Assembly: GCA_001953115.1 (NCBI GenBank)
Contig: LSSL01003202.1
Span: 1 to 26,548 of the forward strand
Direction of reading: 5' to 3'
Length of the DNA stretch: 26,548 nucleotides
Origin: Smittium mucronatum
Taxonomy: Eukaryota; Kickxellomycota; Harpellomycetes; Harpellales; Legeriomycetaceae
A program made the position numbers and the translations under genes. Positions 10,946 to 23,919 of the stretch are shown piece by piece; the first letter of the stretch is position 1, and each line of letters begins with the position of its first letter. The notes beneath the pieces were generated by a model, which had not been told where the DNA came from, made no database searches, and saw only the letters and a list, made by a program, of their open reading frames with translations.

Positions 10946-12186
10946 TTCTTTTAAAAATTTTCATCTCATTACTATAACATAATATTCAGTCATATCTAGT
11001 TTTTAAGCTATTATCATTTATTTTTGATATATTAAAAAAAAATTCTATATTTTATGATTTTATAAAAATATCTATTGATTTTTTATTTTTTAACGTAACA
11101 AAAAAAAAAATTCATTATTTAATTTTTACAATAAAATTAAAATAATGATAATGATAAATAAGTTTAAAATAAAAAAAATTTGAATTGAATTTATTCTTAT
11201 TTTCTTCGGTCTTCCAATCGATTTTCATAGAAAAATAAATTAAATATAAATTAAATCCGTAACTTTTTATTTCTATCGATAATTAGTACACATGAAATAA
11301 TTGGTCTATTAATTCTTAATTATAAATTTTACGCATGTGAAATATATATTTTTTCATCTAGAAATTTTTTTTCCAAACGTAATAAAAATATATTATCATG
11401 CATAAATATCATTAGTGAATCGAAAATTTCAGAGTTATAAGAATAAATTGTTAATGATATTTCTTTTATTTATTATTATGTTAATTCATTATCTGAAATT
11501 TTTAAGATATAGTTTTCTTCTTTTTATCTGATGGGATAAATATGAAATTCTCTTATTCTAAAACTTAGAATTTCTCGTAATTCTACTTTATTGATCTAGT
11601 ATATATTTTAGTTTTCTTAATGCTAGATATTTTATTGAGAAATAAAGATAAAATCGATGAAATTAGAAAAACGGTAGCTTAAAAAATTCTCATATATAGT
11701 TATGTTAAATATTTCCGAAGAACTGTAAGTCTATGGTTCAATTATACAATATTCTTCAAAAAAAATTTGGTTGTTATTTACCCTTTCCAAAATATCAGAT
11801 ATAAATCCAAAATTTTCTTATTTAGATGTTTTTTTTTTTTGGAATCTCTAAAATATTTAAGTCAGAATTTTTTTGTATCCTACAAATATTTTTCTATATA
11901 AATTTTCTTAGATCGTCTTTCTTTTTCCCCAATATACCCTTCATATTTTTGAAAATAGTACCAACAGTTGGTCAAACTGGTATTAGTAGGAAACAATTTT
12001 AAATCTTAAGTTTTCAATGGCGCTGAATTGGCAACCAAATTATTCAAAGTCAGATTACAAAAGAAATTTCATGCAATTTCAGTAAATTTTCAAAAATAAA
12101 TCTGTATTTCTATCTTTATTCTCTGATTATTGCGCATATTGCAATTGATCAAAATTTCTGATTGACGTTTGCTGCCCTTATTATTA
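10946..12186. other. AT-rich intergenic sequence, no gene
   Basis: A+T-rich sequence with T and A homopolymers, including a T run near 11830. The minus strand at about 11890-12080 has short protein-like stretches (for example LTNCWYYFQKYEGY) that may extend the fragment to the right, but stops are frequent and no family is recognisable. Confidence 0.4.
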
Positions 12187-12666
12187 CTACAGGATATTAT
12201 CCTTAAAATGCTTTGATTTCGAATCAAGATGAAAATTTGGTGCATATGGAATTTTTTCGACCAATTTTTTAGATTCTTGCAAAAAATTAATATATACAGT
12301 AACCGAAGAATATCCTGCAACATAATCATCATTTTTAAAGTCTGAAAACTGAAAAAACCTGTTCTCCAGCGTCTGGGTGGTTATAAATTTCCATTTTTTA
12401 TAAAAAAAAATTTCTATTTCTCGCAGAATATATTTATTTTATAACTATACCAACATTTTCAGATTTAAGCTTTTTGAAAATTTGATATGTACGTAAAACA
12501 TCCTCGGAGTATTCTGAAATTCTTTTATTAATTGTTATACCATTTGATTATTTTTCACTAGTCAGAATTTGGTTCTTTTAGGAGTATTTCTTTTGGAATT
12601 AATAAAATCTTCTATTTTTAAATCTCTGATGCATTTATTCGTGTTTTTTTTACACAATAATGCTCT
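12187..12666 (-). pseudogene. Decayed minus-strand coding fragment, unknown
   Basis: Three abutting minus-strand open stretches in different frames: 12666-12562 (34 codons, with KCIRDLKIEDFINSKRN), 12547-12434 (37 codons, with RISEYSEDVLRTYQIFKKLK) and 12438-12187 (83 codons, with DDYVAGYSSVTVYINFLQES and KLVEKIPYAPNFHLDSKSK). The middle one faintly recalls the region after the YxDD box in LTR-element reverse transcriptases, but I cannot claim it. Base composition is slightly less extreme than in the flanks. Open stretches of 80 codons are expected a few times by chance in a window this AT-rich, so this is a weak call. Confidence 0.25.
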
Positions 12667-13274
12667 CTAGCCTTTTACAATTTAAATTTTTATAAAAAAT
12701 TGACTCTCGTTGTCTGAAACCTGCCTTCACAGGATTATTCATTTATTTTGATCCAGACTTTTATGTTTTTTGGAATTATAATAAATATAGAGCAAATAGT
12801 TAGAGGATGATAATATTATGACTAGTAAGTTTTCAATTAAATCAAAAATTATTTTTTTATAACAATAAAAAGTTATGAAAATTTTGAATACACCTAAGAA
12901 TTGTTATTTGATTTTAAAAAATAGTAATAGTTAAAATATGATATCATTATTTATAGCTCAGTTTGTTTATAAACTATAATTTTTATGGCACTATCAAATA
13001 CTTATATAAAAAAATAAAGAAATTAACCAAAAACACAAAAAAAAGGCATTAAGATTTTTGTGAAATTATTTTTCAGTATTTATAGACCTGAAATTATAAT
13101 TCAACATATTTCACGAAAATGTTTCAGTTTCAAGATTTTATTTCAGATTTAAATTAAATTCCAGCTATCCAAATTATTTTTCAGAAGTATATCTTACAGC
13201 CAAATCTAAACATTTATCAAATCCACATACAACTTATAAATTTTTGTTTGTAGATGTGACACCTATTTAGACGC

Positions 13275-13287
13275 TTTTTTTTTTTTT
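13275..13287. repeat. Poly-T tract (13 T)
   Basis: An uninterrupted run of 13 T preceded by gacgc and followed by gctg. There is no evidence that it terminates a transcript. Confidence 0.8.
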
Positions 13288-15068
13288 GCTGAATGTGATC
13301 CGTATTTGGTTGTGATCTTTTTTTGGTTATTTTGAAGCTATGTTGCTGTGAAATTATTTTTATAGGTTAAATAGTCGATATCATAATTAATATCGAATAA
13401 AAACTCTTTTATTATAATTTTAAAACGATGATTACAGAATAATAATTTTTCAATAAAAAATTAAAATAAGATCGATTAGATTCCAATCATTGGATGAATG
13501 CAATAAAAGATTATTTGGGGAAAAAACATATTTAGCAAATAATATGTGAAAGCAAAAATAATAATCTATGGAAAATTAATTTCTATTAAACATGATTATG
13601 GAGGAATTGAAAGGGGCTAATTAAATAATAATATTATGTTTAAAATTATTCTGATAAAAAACATATAATCAATAATACAAAATTAAGCATCTGAATACAA
13701 AAATCAAAATATCTACAAAATTAAAAAATTCTTAGGCTTCTAGATACAAAAATTGATATTTAAAACAAAAAAATGCAATATTCCGTTTTATTGGAAGATT
13801 TAAAATTATTTATTGATTAATTTTAGAATAGGGTATGAGTTTTTTATTATTTAACCTTATATATGATTCAAATCATTTTATTTATTTAAGAACCTATGGG
13901 GGGTTTTGTTTACAATCATCAAAAAACTAATTTCTAGTTTGCCAATTATATAATAAAGGATTATATTTTATTATACTGTATGATTTTGTATTGATTTATT
14001 CAATTTGTATCAAAACACTTATTATATATCAATAAGCTAAAAAATTTCAGATTTTATTAGCAAAATTTAATTTTATATATCTTGTATAATAAAAATGATT
14101 AATTAAATACTAGCTTTAAATTAAGTATTATTTAGCTCCTTGATCCAATGGTTTTGATCAGTATGAAAAAAATGGTATTTCCTTGCTAAATAAAAAATAT
14201 TAGCGACTTTACTTTGATATCCATAAACATATTAGTGCATAAAAAATTTTGTTTCACAAGCTATAAGTTAAATGAAACGAGAAAAAAAAAATTCAGTCGA
14301 ATAATTAAAATAAGATTTCTAATTGGGAAAAAAAATTTGTTATTAAAAAAAACGGAATCAAAATTTTTAAAAATAATGACTCATTATTTTTCGGAAATCA
14401 AATAAGGCTCCATCCAGTCTATTATCCTAAACCCCCATTACTTACTAAAAAACTCTTTTTATTAATAAATAAACCAAATTTTTAAGATATTATTTTGGTT
14501 ATTATTCAATGGAAAAATAATTTTCATGATCATAGAGTGCTTAGTATAAAAGATCCAATAAACCGTGTGCGTTTTAATTTTTTTCTATTGGTTTTTTTTT
14601 TTTAATTCTAAAAATTTAATGATAATCTTACTCACTACTTTAGATTATGTAAAATTAAAGCTTATTATGAGGAGAAAAAATTTTGAATGTGTTTATTTGA
14701 ATTTCTATATCTTTTCAGGGTTAAATTTTATTTAGTGATAACAGCAAAAAAAATGATTCATTATTTTGGCATGTTAGACTCAATATCCATACCGAATAAT
14801 TTAAAGTATTATATGTAAAAAAAGTTTATTATTAGATTGTATTTAGAGATGAGAAATCAGGATTAATATAACACTTCCTCGCAAAAATACATAAACTAAA
14901 CCGTCAGAAGAGCATAAAAATTATTTAATTAAATTAAAATAATTTCTTTAACACTAATCATCATTTATTGAAGCTCAAAAAAATTGGGTCATACAAATAT
15001 TTTTACAATACACATTTAAATATCTTTTTGAAAAGTGATTTATGGATTTTTTTTTACTTACACCACCA

Positions 15069-15083
15069 CCCCCCCCCCCCCCC
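15069..15083. repeat. Poly-C tract (15 C) after (CAC) repeats
   Basis: Fifteen C in a row directly follow caccacca on the plus strand. In the surrounding sequence C runs longer than five are rare, so the tract stands out. It can be read as a His/Pro stretch in a 67-codon frame, but that frame has no other protein character. Confidence 0.85.
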
Positions 15084-16553
15084 ACATCTAGATGAAAATT
15101 CTGTTGAAAACACTTACCATCAAGGAAGAAATGGTTTAATATTAAAAAATAACATCAACAACATGAAATAAAACTAATCTAAATGCATCTCATATCTTTC
15201 TTTGGCAATAATTTATTTCTAATTTTTCAATCATAAATTCAATGTTTTTAGGCTTGCGACGAAAAATTGGAAGCCACTCTTATAAAATATTTTTATTTAT
15301 ATCTAACAGTAAGATATTATCATTTGAATCTAACGTAGACCCAATCTAAGCAATATATACTAATCTTCTAATAATTTATTGGAATATTCCAAAAAGCTAC
15401 CTTCCATCATTTTATTATTTTGAAAATTGGAGACACGTTTTGGACTGCTTCTGCATTCTTTTATTCTTTCCTAATCTTTCTATTTATATAATTAAGATTT
15501 AAATTTAATTTATCGAATAAATTATTTCTCTTTTTTTATTGATATTATCCAAGCAAATCATGCTGAATTAATCATATTTTTGTTGGAAAATAAGCCTTTA
15601 GGAATTATTAAAAACCTATTTTACTTCATTGATATATATTTTATCAATAATTTCAAATTTACTATTTGATTTAGCTTAAAACGATTTATAAATTAAATCT
15701 TGATTAGGTAATAATTTCAGTTTAGAAGATTAAGTTCTATTTTAGACTATGTTTTCATAGACTCATTGTAATAAAACCTTCTCTTCCGAGATTCAATCGA
15801 AATCCTTTGGATAATTTTTAATAAAACAGATATTTGAATATCTTCTTTAAGCCTTATTTTATTCAAATTAAATATCTATGGTATCAAAAATATATATAAA
15901 GGACCATTTACAATTCTATTGTCTTTATTTTGACTTCAGTTTTTTTTCTGAAATCAAAAGATTATTCTAAGATTGAAATACTACTTTTTCTCGGACCTAA
16001 AGTGTATTTACAGATTTACACACGTATATTTTAATTTTACTTCAATCTATTTAATTTCCATGTGCTATATTTTCAAGTAAATATTTGTAATCTTCTGATC
16101 CATATTTTTTATTATTTCAGATGGCACAAAAATCCTTTTTTAACTTCTTAGAAACAATATCTAAAAATTTAATGGAAATAAACTATTAAAAATTATCTTT
16201 TTACAATACTAAGTTCACTAAAAACGAGTTAGAATATAAAAAAAGATATAATATTCTTAATTATTTTGTATATCCTCTTACTATATCCCTTATACCGGAT
16301 AGTTATATTTCTAAAATATGTTTAATCGGTTTTTTAATTTATTCATTCAAATAATGGTAAATATTTCTCTTTTTTTCAAATTTTTTTGATTAACTTATTA
16401 ATTTTTCATATAATTTAGTAACCTCAACCATTATTTTTTCCATATTATAACTAGTAAAGGGGATGAAGGACAGTGCAGGATATTCCAAACTATTTTGAAC
16501 ATTATTGATATTGGTTTTATCCATAAAAAAAATTCTTTCATAAAATCCTATGA

Positions 16554-16892
16554 GTTTTTCTATCAGTCCATATCAGCTGTGTCAGTAAAATTATTGCTGT
16601 TTTTTTTATGACCATTGTTTCTATTTTTCTATACCTAGGAGTGTGTAATATCATAATTTGTAATGGATTAAGTATAACAATCGCCTTTATAGCTTTACTG
16701 TATCAAATTTCTATTGGAAAAAATAATGAAAACATACCTAAGTTTCGAATGGTAAAATTATATTGTGAAGAGGTCCTCAAAGCAAATGAAATTTTTGTAA
16801 AAAAAAAATTGTGCTGGTTCTTAATATTTTTATTTTGTTTTAAAAACCAAATGAAGTTAGTTAATAAAATTAATACCCCTTTTTTAATTTGA
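16554..16892 (+). CDS. Hypothetical hydrophobic ORF, doubtful
   Basis: The frame is open for 112 codons from just after a TGA at 16551, with the first ATG at 16608 giving 94 residues. From that ATG, residues 1-37 are hydrophobic and could form one or two membrane segments (for example IVSIFLYLGVCNIIIC and ITIAFIALLYQISIG). They are followed by a charged stretch with MVKLYCEEVLKANEIFVKKK and another hydrophobic run. No homologous family is recognised. T-rich DNA gives such hydrophobic translations by chance, and the minus strand is also fairly open here. I list it because it is the longest open stretch in the desert; it is more likely a relic or chance than a gene. Confidence 0.15.
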   Translation, partial: VFLSVHISCVSKIIAVFFMTIVSIFLYLGVCNIIICNGLSITIAFIALLYQISIGKNNENIPKFRMVKLYCEEVLKANEIFVKKKLCWFLIFLFCFKNQMKLVNKINTPFLI

Positions 16893-17030
16893 ATTAAACA
16901 ACTCTTAATCTAATATTTTTTCCGAAGTCTTTAAACTCTCAAGATTAGATTTCAATGTAGAATTAATTGGATTCTAAATTAAATTCAATCTTTTTAATGT
17001 GATTATCCATAAAAAATTATTCTTTCATCT

Positions 17031-17056
17031 ATATATATATATATATATATATATAT
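17031..17056. repeat. (AT)13 microsatellite
   Basis: Thirteen uninterrupted AT dinucleotides between ctttcatct and caaattatt. Confidence 0.9.
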
Positions 17057-17498
17057 CAAATTATTAATTCTCCTATTTTTAATGAGATGTTAAACTGATC
17101 TTGGAACATAATAGGTGTTTGATTTATAAACCGCAATCTCGAATTATATCACAATTTAGAATATTTTCGGTGACAATACTTATTATAGTTGCTATTAGGT
17201 ATGTTAATTTTTAAGCACTATTTTCTTTTTTTCCTTTTAATATGTTTTCCTTAGATTAAAAAATTAAAAATTCGAAAATAAAATTGCGTTACAAAATTCT
17301 ATTTATTTTTTTAATTCTCAAGATGTGGAAGATACGTCTTTTAAGACACTTAATTTAAAAAAAATCTAAATGCGTCTGTATTAATTTGCGAATTTTGGGC
17401 ACTAATTAAGTTTGTGATAACTTTCAACGGGGTTTTATTTTTATTAGGTAGTTCTTTCCACTAACTATAATTGAATAATGGTACATAAATATATTAAT

Positions 17499-17520
17499 GT
17501 GAAAGTGAAAGTGAAAGTGA
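17499..17520. repeat. (GTGAAA)3.7 microsatellite
   Basis: Three full GTGAAA units plus GTGA, perfect. Confidence 0.85.
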
Positions 17521-17831
17521 TCAATCTTTATCGGTATAATTTATAATAAGAAGAGAGACCAAGATTCCTAGAATAAAACCTCACAGTATATTCTAAATTA
17601 AGGACCCAGAACAAGAGTATAAAAAAACTAAATGACCAATAAAATAATATATCTTACCATTTACACATTGCTGACTGAACCTAATGTAAGTTGCAACATA
17701 TCTATATTGAATTTAATATATATTGCTCTTTTTTATGGATTTTTACACTCTAATATAATAAGCCATTGTATTTATTATTATATTTATTCGTAAAACCTAG
17801 TAAACAGAATATATTAAAAAAATTAAAAATA

Positions 17832-17857
17832 GAAAAAAGAAAAAAGAAAAAAGAAAA
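17832..17857. repeat. (GAAAAAA)3.7 short tandem repeat
   Basis: Three perfect 7-base units plus GAAAA, within a longer A-rich stretch. Confidence 0.85.
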
Positions 17858-18830
17858 TTATTCAAAAATCCCTAATTTACTTATAATACTAAGTAATCTG
17901 TAATATGAAAATAAAGATACTCGATACTGCTTGTAAATTATTATAATAGATTCTACATCAATACATATTGGAGATTTTCCAATTCAAAAATCTAATTTTT
18001 CTTTAATAATTAATGTATGTTTAAAAAGATAAATTAATTTTCTTTACTTTAACAAATTTGTATTTAAATTTAAATTAATGAACTTGAATTCATCTTCCTT
18101 TACAACTAATATTCTTGAATAAAGTCACACATAAGTTTTTTATGTGATATATAACAAAAGAAATTTATGTACTAAAATTATGCATGTGATTTAAAATAAA
18201 ATAAATTCAGAATTTTATAAATTATTTTCACCTTTATCTATAGATTTACTGAAAGTGATGAAAAAAAGATCATTTAAGTTCTTTTTTTTTCCTAATTCGT
18301 TTTTTCTAGCTCCAATGTTCTAAGTTTTAAAAAAAATATTAAGTATAAATTAAATGATATTTAAATACTGCAAATAATTTTTATAACTTGATTAATATTA
18401 CCAATTAGCTGTGTCAAATATTGAAATTTTTTCATAAAAATTTGTTTCTCGAATCAATTTAGTGTACATGGTTAGGGAAGAGAGAACTAAATAATATGAA
18501 GTTAATTCCATACTTTTATAGCAAAAAAACTGATTTTTTGTATATTTCCAAACTGTTAAACTATTAATCAAATTGTGAAATAATTAATTTAAATATTTTT
18601 TAAATTATAATTGATACATATTGAGATGTATAAAATGATAAAAAAGTTAAATAAAACAAAATATTAATAAATTAATTTTATCCAAGTGTTCAGAGTAACT
18701 CATAATAGGCTCCGATGAGGCATATTTTTTTCAAATTTATATATTCTTGATATTTTTAAATAAAAAACAAGACCTCAATTGAATCCCCACTTGTCTCTAA
18801 AGATACTTATAACTTTTCTGTTATTTTTGG

Positions 18831-19505
18831 CTAACTTTTTTTGGCTTTTTTTCTATTTGATGATTCCTTTTCCTGTATCATAATCATGTCGTAAAATCTT
18901 ATATCATCTAATCTTAGTGGGGATTTAGATATGTTGAAATTTTTAAGAGATATACATATATTGGTAGAAGTTTCAAAGTTTAACAGCAAATCCCTATAAT
19001 TACTCCTTGTTATTTTAATAAAAACTTAATCGATCAAAAAAATTTCTACCATTATTATTTCACTGTGATTAGTAGTGCGATTTCAGATAATCTTGGAGTG
19101 ATCTGAGTCCAATGAGCTATCTGAATATTCACAAAAACTTTGAGAGTTCTGTGAGTCACTCAGTATATTTAACTGATTTTTTCTTTGGTATAACTGTCCT
19201 AATTTTTTTTTCGATTCCTAAATAGCTTTATCCAGTCATTATTAAACATTCACAATGATTACAAGTGTCTTCTATCCTGAAACCACTGGTAGATTTTTTG
19301 AAAATTTTTCTATAAATGTTTTCCATTTTTTTAAACCCTGAACATCATGTATTAAACCCTCAAAAACAGGGCTACCAAACGCATATCGAACATATTTTAT
19401 AGCTGCAATATCTCTCTTTATGAAATAACATTGGCCTTTTTCCGAATAAAATATTTTCCCGTCTTTGAATGATCCAATTGTTCTATTTATAAAAAATCTG
19501 TACAA
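18831..19505 (-). pseudogene. Minus-strand coding-like fragments, unknown protein
   Basis: Two minus-strand open stretches. 19505-19272 encodes 77 residues from an ATG, with GKIFYSEKGQCYFIKRD and AFGSPVFEGLIHDVQGLKKW, ending NLPVVSG and a stop. 19025-18831 is open for 64 codons without an ATG, with RSNYRDLLLNFETSTNICIS and LRLDDIRFYDM, ending in a basic tail RKKAKKS before a stop. They could be remains, or exons, of one minus-strand gene, and protein-like sequence may continue upstream to about 19925 on the same strand (FIKGFQIGEFDKIYRDL). No family is recognised. The lengths alone are within chance for this base composition; the mixed, non-repetitive residue content is the reason for listing them. 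Confidence 0.25.
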
Positions 19506-22500
19506 TCTACGATTAACGTTACAATAAATTATTTATAAGTCATATTGATTCAGATAATTGTATTTTTTTTTGATAGGAAATAAATGATTCTTTAATAAAG
19601 TTTCTTAACTACTATTTCAGTGGAACTTATCAATATAAAGATTGACGGGGGTGATGTTCCAAAATCTTTCCCCATTTTATCAAATTTGAAATAGTGCCTA
19701 AGATAAGTTTAGATTACAATAATCTTATCCTTGGGTGCTAATTTTAATTTTTTCCCCCCTATTCTTATTTCTGAATTTATAAGATCCTTCTCACAAATCC
19801 CGATATATTTTATCAAATTCGCCTATCTGGAATCCTTTTATAAAATAAACATTTTGTGGATTTTCGGAAATTTCATTAAAGGATTAAGAATCATATCTAT
19901 AGGAGTTACTAATGAGGATTTCTAAAATAGAAGAAGCTATAAAGATTTGTGTTTTATGCTCTTTTTTCGTTTCTCTGTATCCATTAATTCTAGGTTTAAT
20001 GTTAACTCTTTTAATTATTTAAATCTTATTTTGGGATTTAATATTATATAAAAAAAAATTATTCATAAGATAATTATGAAACTTTTATAATCTAAATTTA
20101 GCTTTTTATATTAATCTGAATTTTTTTCATATATTGAAAAAAATTCTGAAAAATAACTCTAACACAATATTGAATTTATAAATCTAAAAAACCATTTAAA
20201 AATCATTAGCTTTTAGTGAGTATGTCAATTTTTTATAATTTCCAAAAAATATGAGACCAAATATCCATTTTTTAACTCTAATTAATTATCGCAAAAATTT
20301 CAATATGGGAAAAAATATTTTTCTTTTTTTAATTTTTTTTTTAGTATTTCAAATTCGTCTAAAACGAACTTCTAATACGGCAAGAATTTAAATTTATTCC
20401 ATAAATTCCCATACACGGATTTGAATATCAAAATTTTTATCATTAAAGATTTCGAAAGGAAATAATTTAAATTTAAAGCATATTTAGAAAAATATGGTAG
20501 TTTATTTAGCAAAATATTTAATATAAAAATCAGACAAGTCTTAATATTTTAAAAGATAAATCGAATCTAGAAGTTTTAGGTAATAAAATTATTACATTGA
20601 TATCATAGCATAATATAACATAGTACAATTTCTTATATGAAATTTAAAAATAATTTCGAAAAAACTATATATATTATTGAATTAAGAAACAAATTAATAT
20701 TTACTGATTAAAAAAGAATTAACTTGTTAATATGAATAAAAATTATACAGTTCTAGGAATAATTGTGCCTGTAATGCTAATAATAATTATTTTTAATTGA
20801 TAATAGACTAATTTTTTATAGTGTGTCATTTTAAAGAAATTATATAATTTTAAATAATTTGTTAATCAAAATTTTTTAATTACTTATATGAAAAAATATC
20901 TTGAGAAACATACTTTTTTATGCACTAATGTATTTATAGATGGGTAGAGTAATTAAATTCTCTATCGCCTTTATAAAATTTGAGTAATAAACAAAAAGCA
21001 TAACTTTTTTAGTTGATGTAAAAAAGCATTAAATTATAGGTGTTGATTTTTTAATAATGAATTAACGTTTTTTTATATGCATATTGATTTAATGAAAATA
21101 TTATTTGGTAATTGTTATAATCAATTAGCCAATAATTTGCTAATTTTATACAATTATAGTATTCAAAAAATTGGATCGCAAACACATAGTGATCAAATCC
21201 ACCAAAAAAATATCACATCCGCATGGTAATCATGTCCCTAAAAGAAAAATATAACAAGTACAAAAAATATATTAAGAACAAAAAATATTAAAATTTATAT
21301 AAGTATTCAAAAAAAAATCGGCTTTGATAAACATAAGACTTATAAAAATAATTTAAATGGGTTAAATTCAAGAAATTAGGATCAAAAAGTATGAATTATG
21401 AAAATGCTTTTTTAAAAAGATTAATTCGATAGGCGGTAAAAAAATAGAAAAAAAGATATAAATTATTTTATAAAGGGTGTAATATAAATTTGTATTATTG
21501 CACTTCACACCAAAACCAAAAATTTCAAAACTTTGTGATCATTTAATAGTCTTTTATCGTATTTAGGATTATTTTGCCAATTTTTTTTACTGTAAAATTT
21601 TAGATTTTATAAAGTTTGATGATATATATTTATGGAAAAAATTGGAAAAATTTATTGTAAAAATTTTCTAGTTAAGCTGGGAGGGTATAGGAATTACATA
21701 ATTTTAATTTCCTCTCAGTTTTACCTAAATCTGTTGGCATAATAGCTAAATAAATATTTATTCAAATAATTGTAATATAAAATAAATAAATTGGCTGGCA
21801 CTCATTATTAAGGAAATATATTTAGGCATAATTTTCTAATTAAATTTTTTTGTTTAGGATTCCCAAAATATGGAGATCGAAGACATTCTATTTTTAATTT
21901 ACTTTTCGGGTGTAAATTAGAAAAAAAATTTTGGAAAAATAAATTAAAAAGCATAAATTCTTTAGGATTCCAAGAATTTAAAATTTGAAAATTTTATAGA
22001 TATATCTCAGATAAAAATGACTAAAATTCAATATCTAATAAAGAATTTTTACTAAAACGATAAATTTTAAGAATTTGGAGGTTTAATGTCCTGAAAAATC
22101 GATTTATTGACCTTTATCATTTTGATCAGAACAAATTATATTTATTGAATAAATATTGGATCGATACCTTTTACTTGAATTACCAGCCTGGAGGTTTATT
22201 AATTTCACTTGAGATGGAGAAAAATAAAAATAAACGTTTTAAAACAGTTTTTAACTCAAGGTATTTCATCTTGAGTCTAATTTAAATAGGTTTTTTGTTT
22301 CTCATTTTTTTTTAAAAAAAAATCAAATTATTGAAGAGAAATCAATAGTTTCAACTGTTAATTTTTCAATTAAATGATCAATACTATTAGGATAAATAAT
22401 AAAAGAGAAATATAGAGGAGTAGCGAAATGTCTCAAAATGTTAAGAATGGTGTGACGGTTTTATAGAATGTTTAAAGGCGCCTTTATAAAAGTATCATAT

Positions 22501-23646
22501 GAAACGTTAATTTAGGACGATTTTTACTGAAAAGATTAATCATTAAAATTTGGCTATATAGCTTGAATAAACTTAAAAACAAATTTCCATTAAAAAAACA
22601 AAAAAAATTAAAATTATAATTAAAATTTTAGTTCTTTATTTTCAAAATTAAAAGGATTAATGGATAATTTTTAATTATTGATTATTATTTTTTGATTTAG
22701 AAAACAACTAAGAATTCATAAAATGTTGCATATTTGTTGATATTTAAACAAAAAATTAACCTATATATTTCATAAATCATAAATCATATAAAAACATCCA
22801 TTGATCATAATTAACTAGAAAAAGTAGTTTTTCTTATTCTACAAATATAAATTTTTTAATTTTAATATTATTTATTCCCTAAATAAATCCAATCCGAGTA
22901 TTCTCACCATTTTATTAAAGTTTTTTTTCTAAAATTAAAGCAATCCATAGAAATATTGTAGGTTTTTTACTAACTTCTAAAGCAGAACCTAATATATGAG
23001 ATAATTCATTATACATAATTATAAATAGTCATATTTGCAGAAATGTTGCCTAAAATAAATAGATACAACTAGTTTAACTTTTTGTAAGAATAGAAGTGAA
23101 AGTGTTTTAGAAATATAAAAATTTCAGCTAGATTATGTGTTGAAAGGCACAGAAGATTGGAAGCATATTAGCAAAAAATAATATTTTGATCTGTGACAAT
23201 AATGGTAAACTGAATTCTGTGAGATTTGTGAAATCTCCAGCCAAAATTATTATTGATAGACATATCCTACCTAAGTATTTTTTATTAATTTTTGAAGCAA
23301 ACACTAGCCATATGAAAAGTGAAAAATTGATTAAAAAATGCGACATTGTAAAATCCGGATCCCTCTAGCGAATATCAAAATGCAAGAAACTCGTTATATT
23401 CCATAACATAAAATGTTCACATTATGATTATTATAAAAATAGAAATTAATTAGACTCCGACCAACCATTTATCAGGGTCTCCTAAAAGGCTCTCGGTTCC
23501 AAACTTTTCAAGAATAAGTTAATTTCATATTATGTCATTCAGGGCATTTAACGATGGTGTTTAAAATAAATACATTTCTTAATACGGATGATTTTACCTT
23601 GTAACTCTACAAAGTCTCAAACAATTCTTGAATATCAAAAAATAAA
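19506..23646. other. AT-rich intergenic sequence, no gene
   Basis: Except for possible upstream remains of the minus-strand fragment up to about 19925, nothing is supported. The small open frames at 19731-19925 (+), 23128-23346 (-) and 23186-23368 (+) overlap, are short and show no domain. No tRNA or other RNA gene was found by eye. Confidence 0.45.
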
Positions 23647-23886
23647 ATGTCTATAAATGAGACTATAAAAGCTGAATCCGCTAATATTTCATTATTTTAT
23701 TGTAAGGAACGAACCAAAATAGACACTAGACCCGAAACTTTGGCACTTTTTAGTGTACCGAATATCAAAGAGCATCATAAAAAAATCTAGTCATTTATTA
23801 ATTTTTATTCTAATCAGAGAATTCAATCGAGCTTACAAAATTATTTCCTTTTAGTCTTGTCTCGCTGGCTACTATTCTTCTACTAA
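23647..23886 (+). pseudogene. Coding-like fragment with one in-frame stop, unknown
   Basis: From the ATG at 23647 the frame is open for 47 codons to a TAG at 23788, then open again in the same frame for 31 codons to TAA at 23884. The residues are varied (SANISLFYCKERTKIDTRP, LALFSVPNIKEHHKK, then QNYFLLVLSRWL) rather than the Lys/Asn/Phe/Ile soup typical of the desert. Base composition begins to rise here. I recognise no family; it may be a transposon or gene remnant. Confidence 0.2.
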
Positions 23887-23919
23887 TGTTTAGGGGGGCG
23901 TCAGGATATTTGACCTAAA

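Larger units (their letters stand above)
12667..16553. other. AT-rich intergenic sequence with homopolymer tracts
   Basis: No supported gene. It holds a 13-T run at 13275-13287 and a 15-C run at 15069-15083. Short open frames at 14214-14405 and 14968-15171 are Lys/Phe-rich or His/Pro-run translations of low-complexity DNA. An 11-base inverted pair of G- and C-rich words (13896-13906 and 14429-14438) is noted but unexplained. Confidence 0.5.
16893..18830. other. AT-rich intergenic sequence with microsatellites
   Basis: No gene supported. It contains three short tandem repeats listed separately: (AT)13, (GTGAAA)3.7 and (GAAAAAA)3.7. Otherwise it is A+T-rich with frequent A and T runs. Confidence 0.5.

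Noticed and set aside
13896..14438. Inverted words ATGGGGG(G)TTT and AAACCCCCAT about 530 bp apart, tested as transposon ends
   Set aside because: The match does not extend beyond about 10 bases and no flanking duplication is visible.
14968..15171. 67-codon frame with a His/Pro run
   Set aside because: The run is only the C tract translated; the rest is low-complexity and has no domain.
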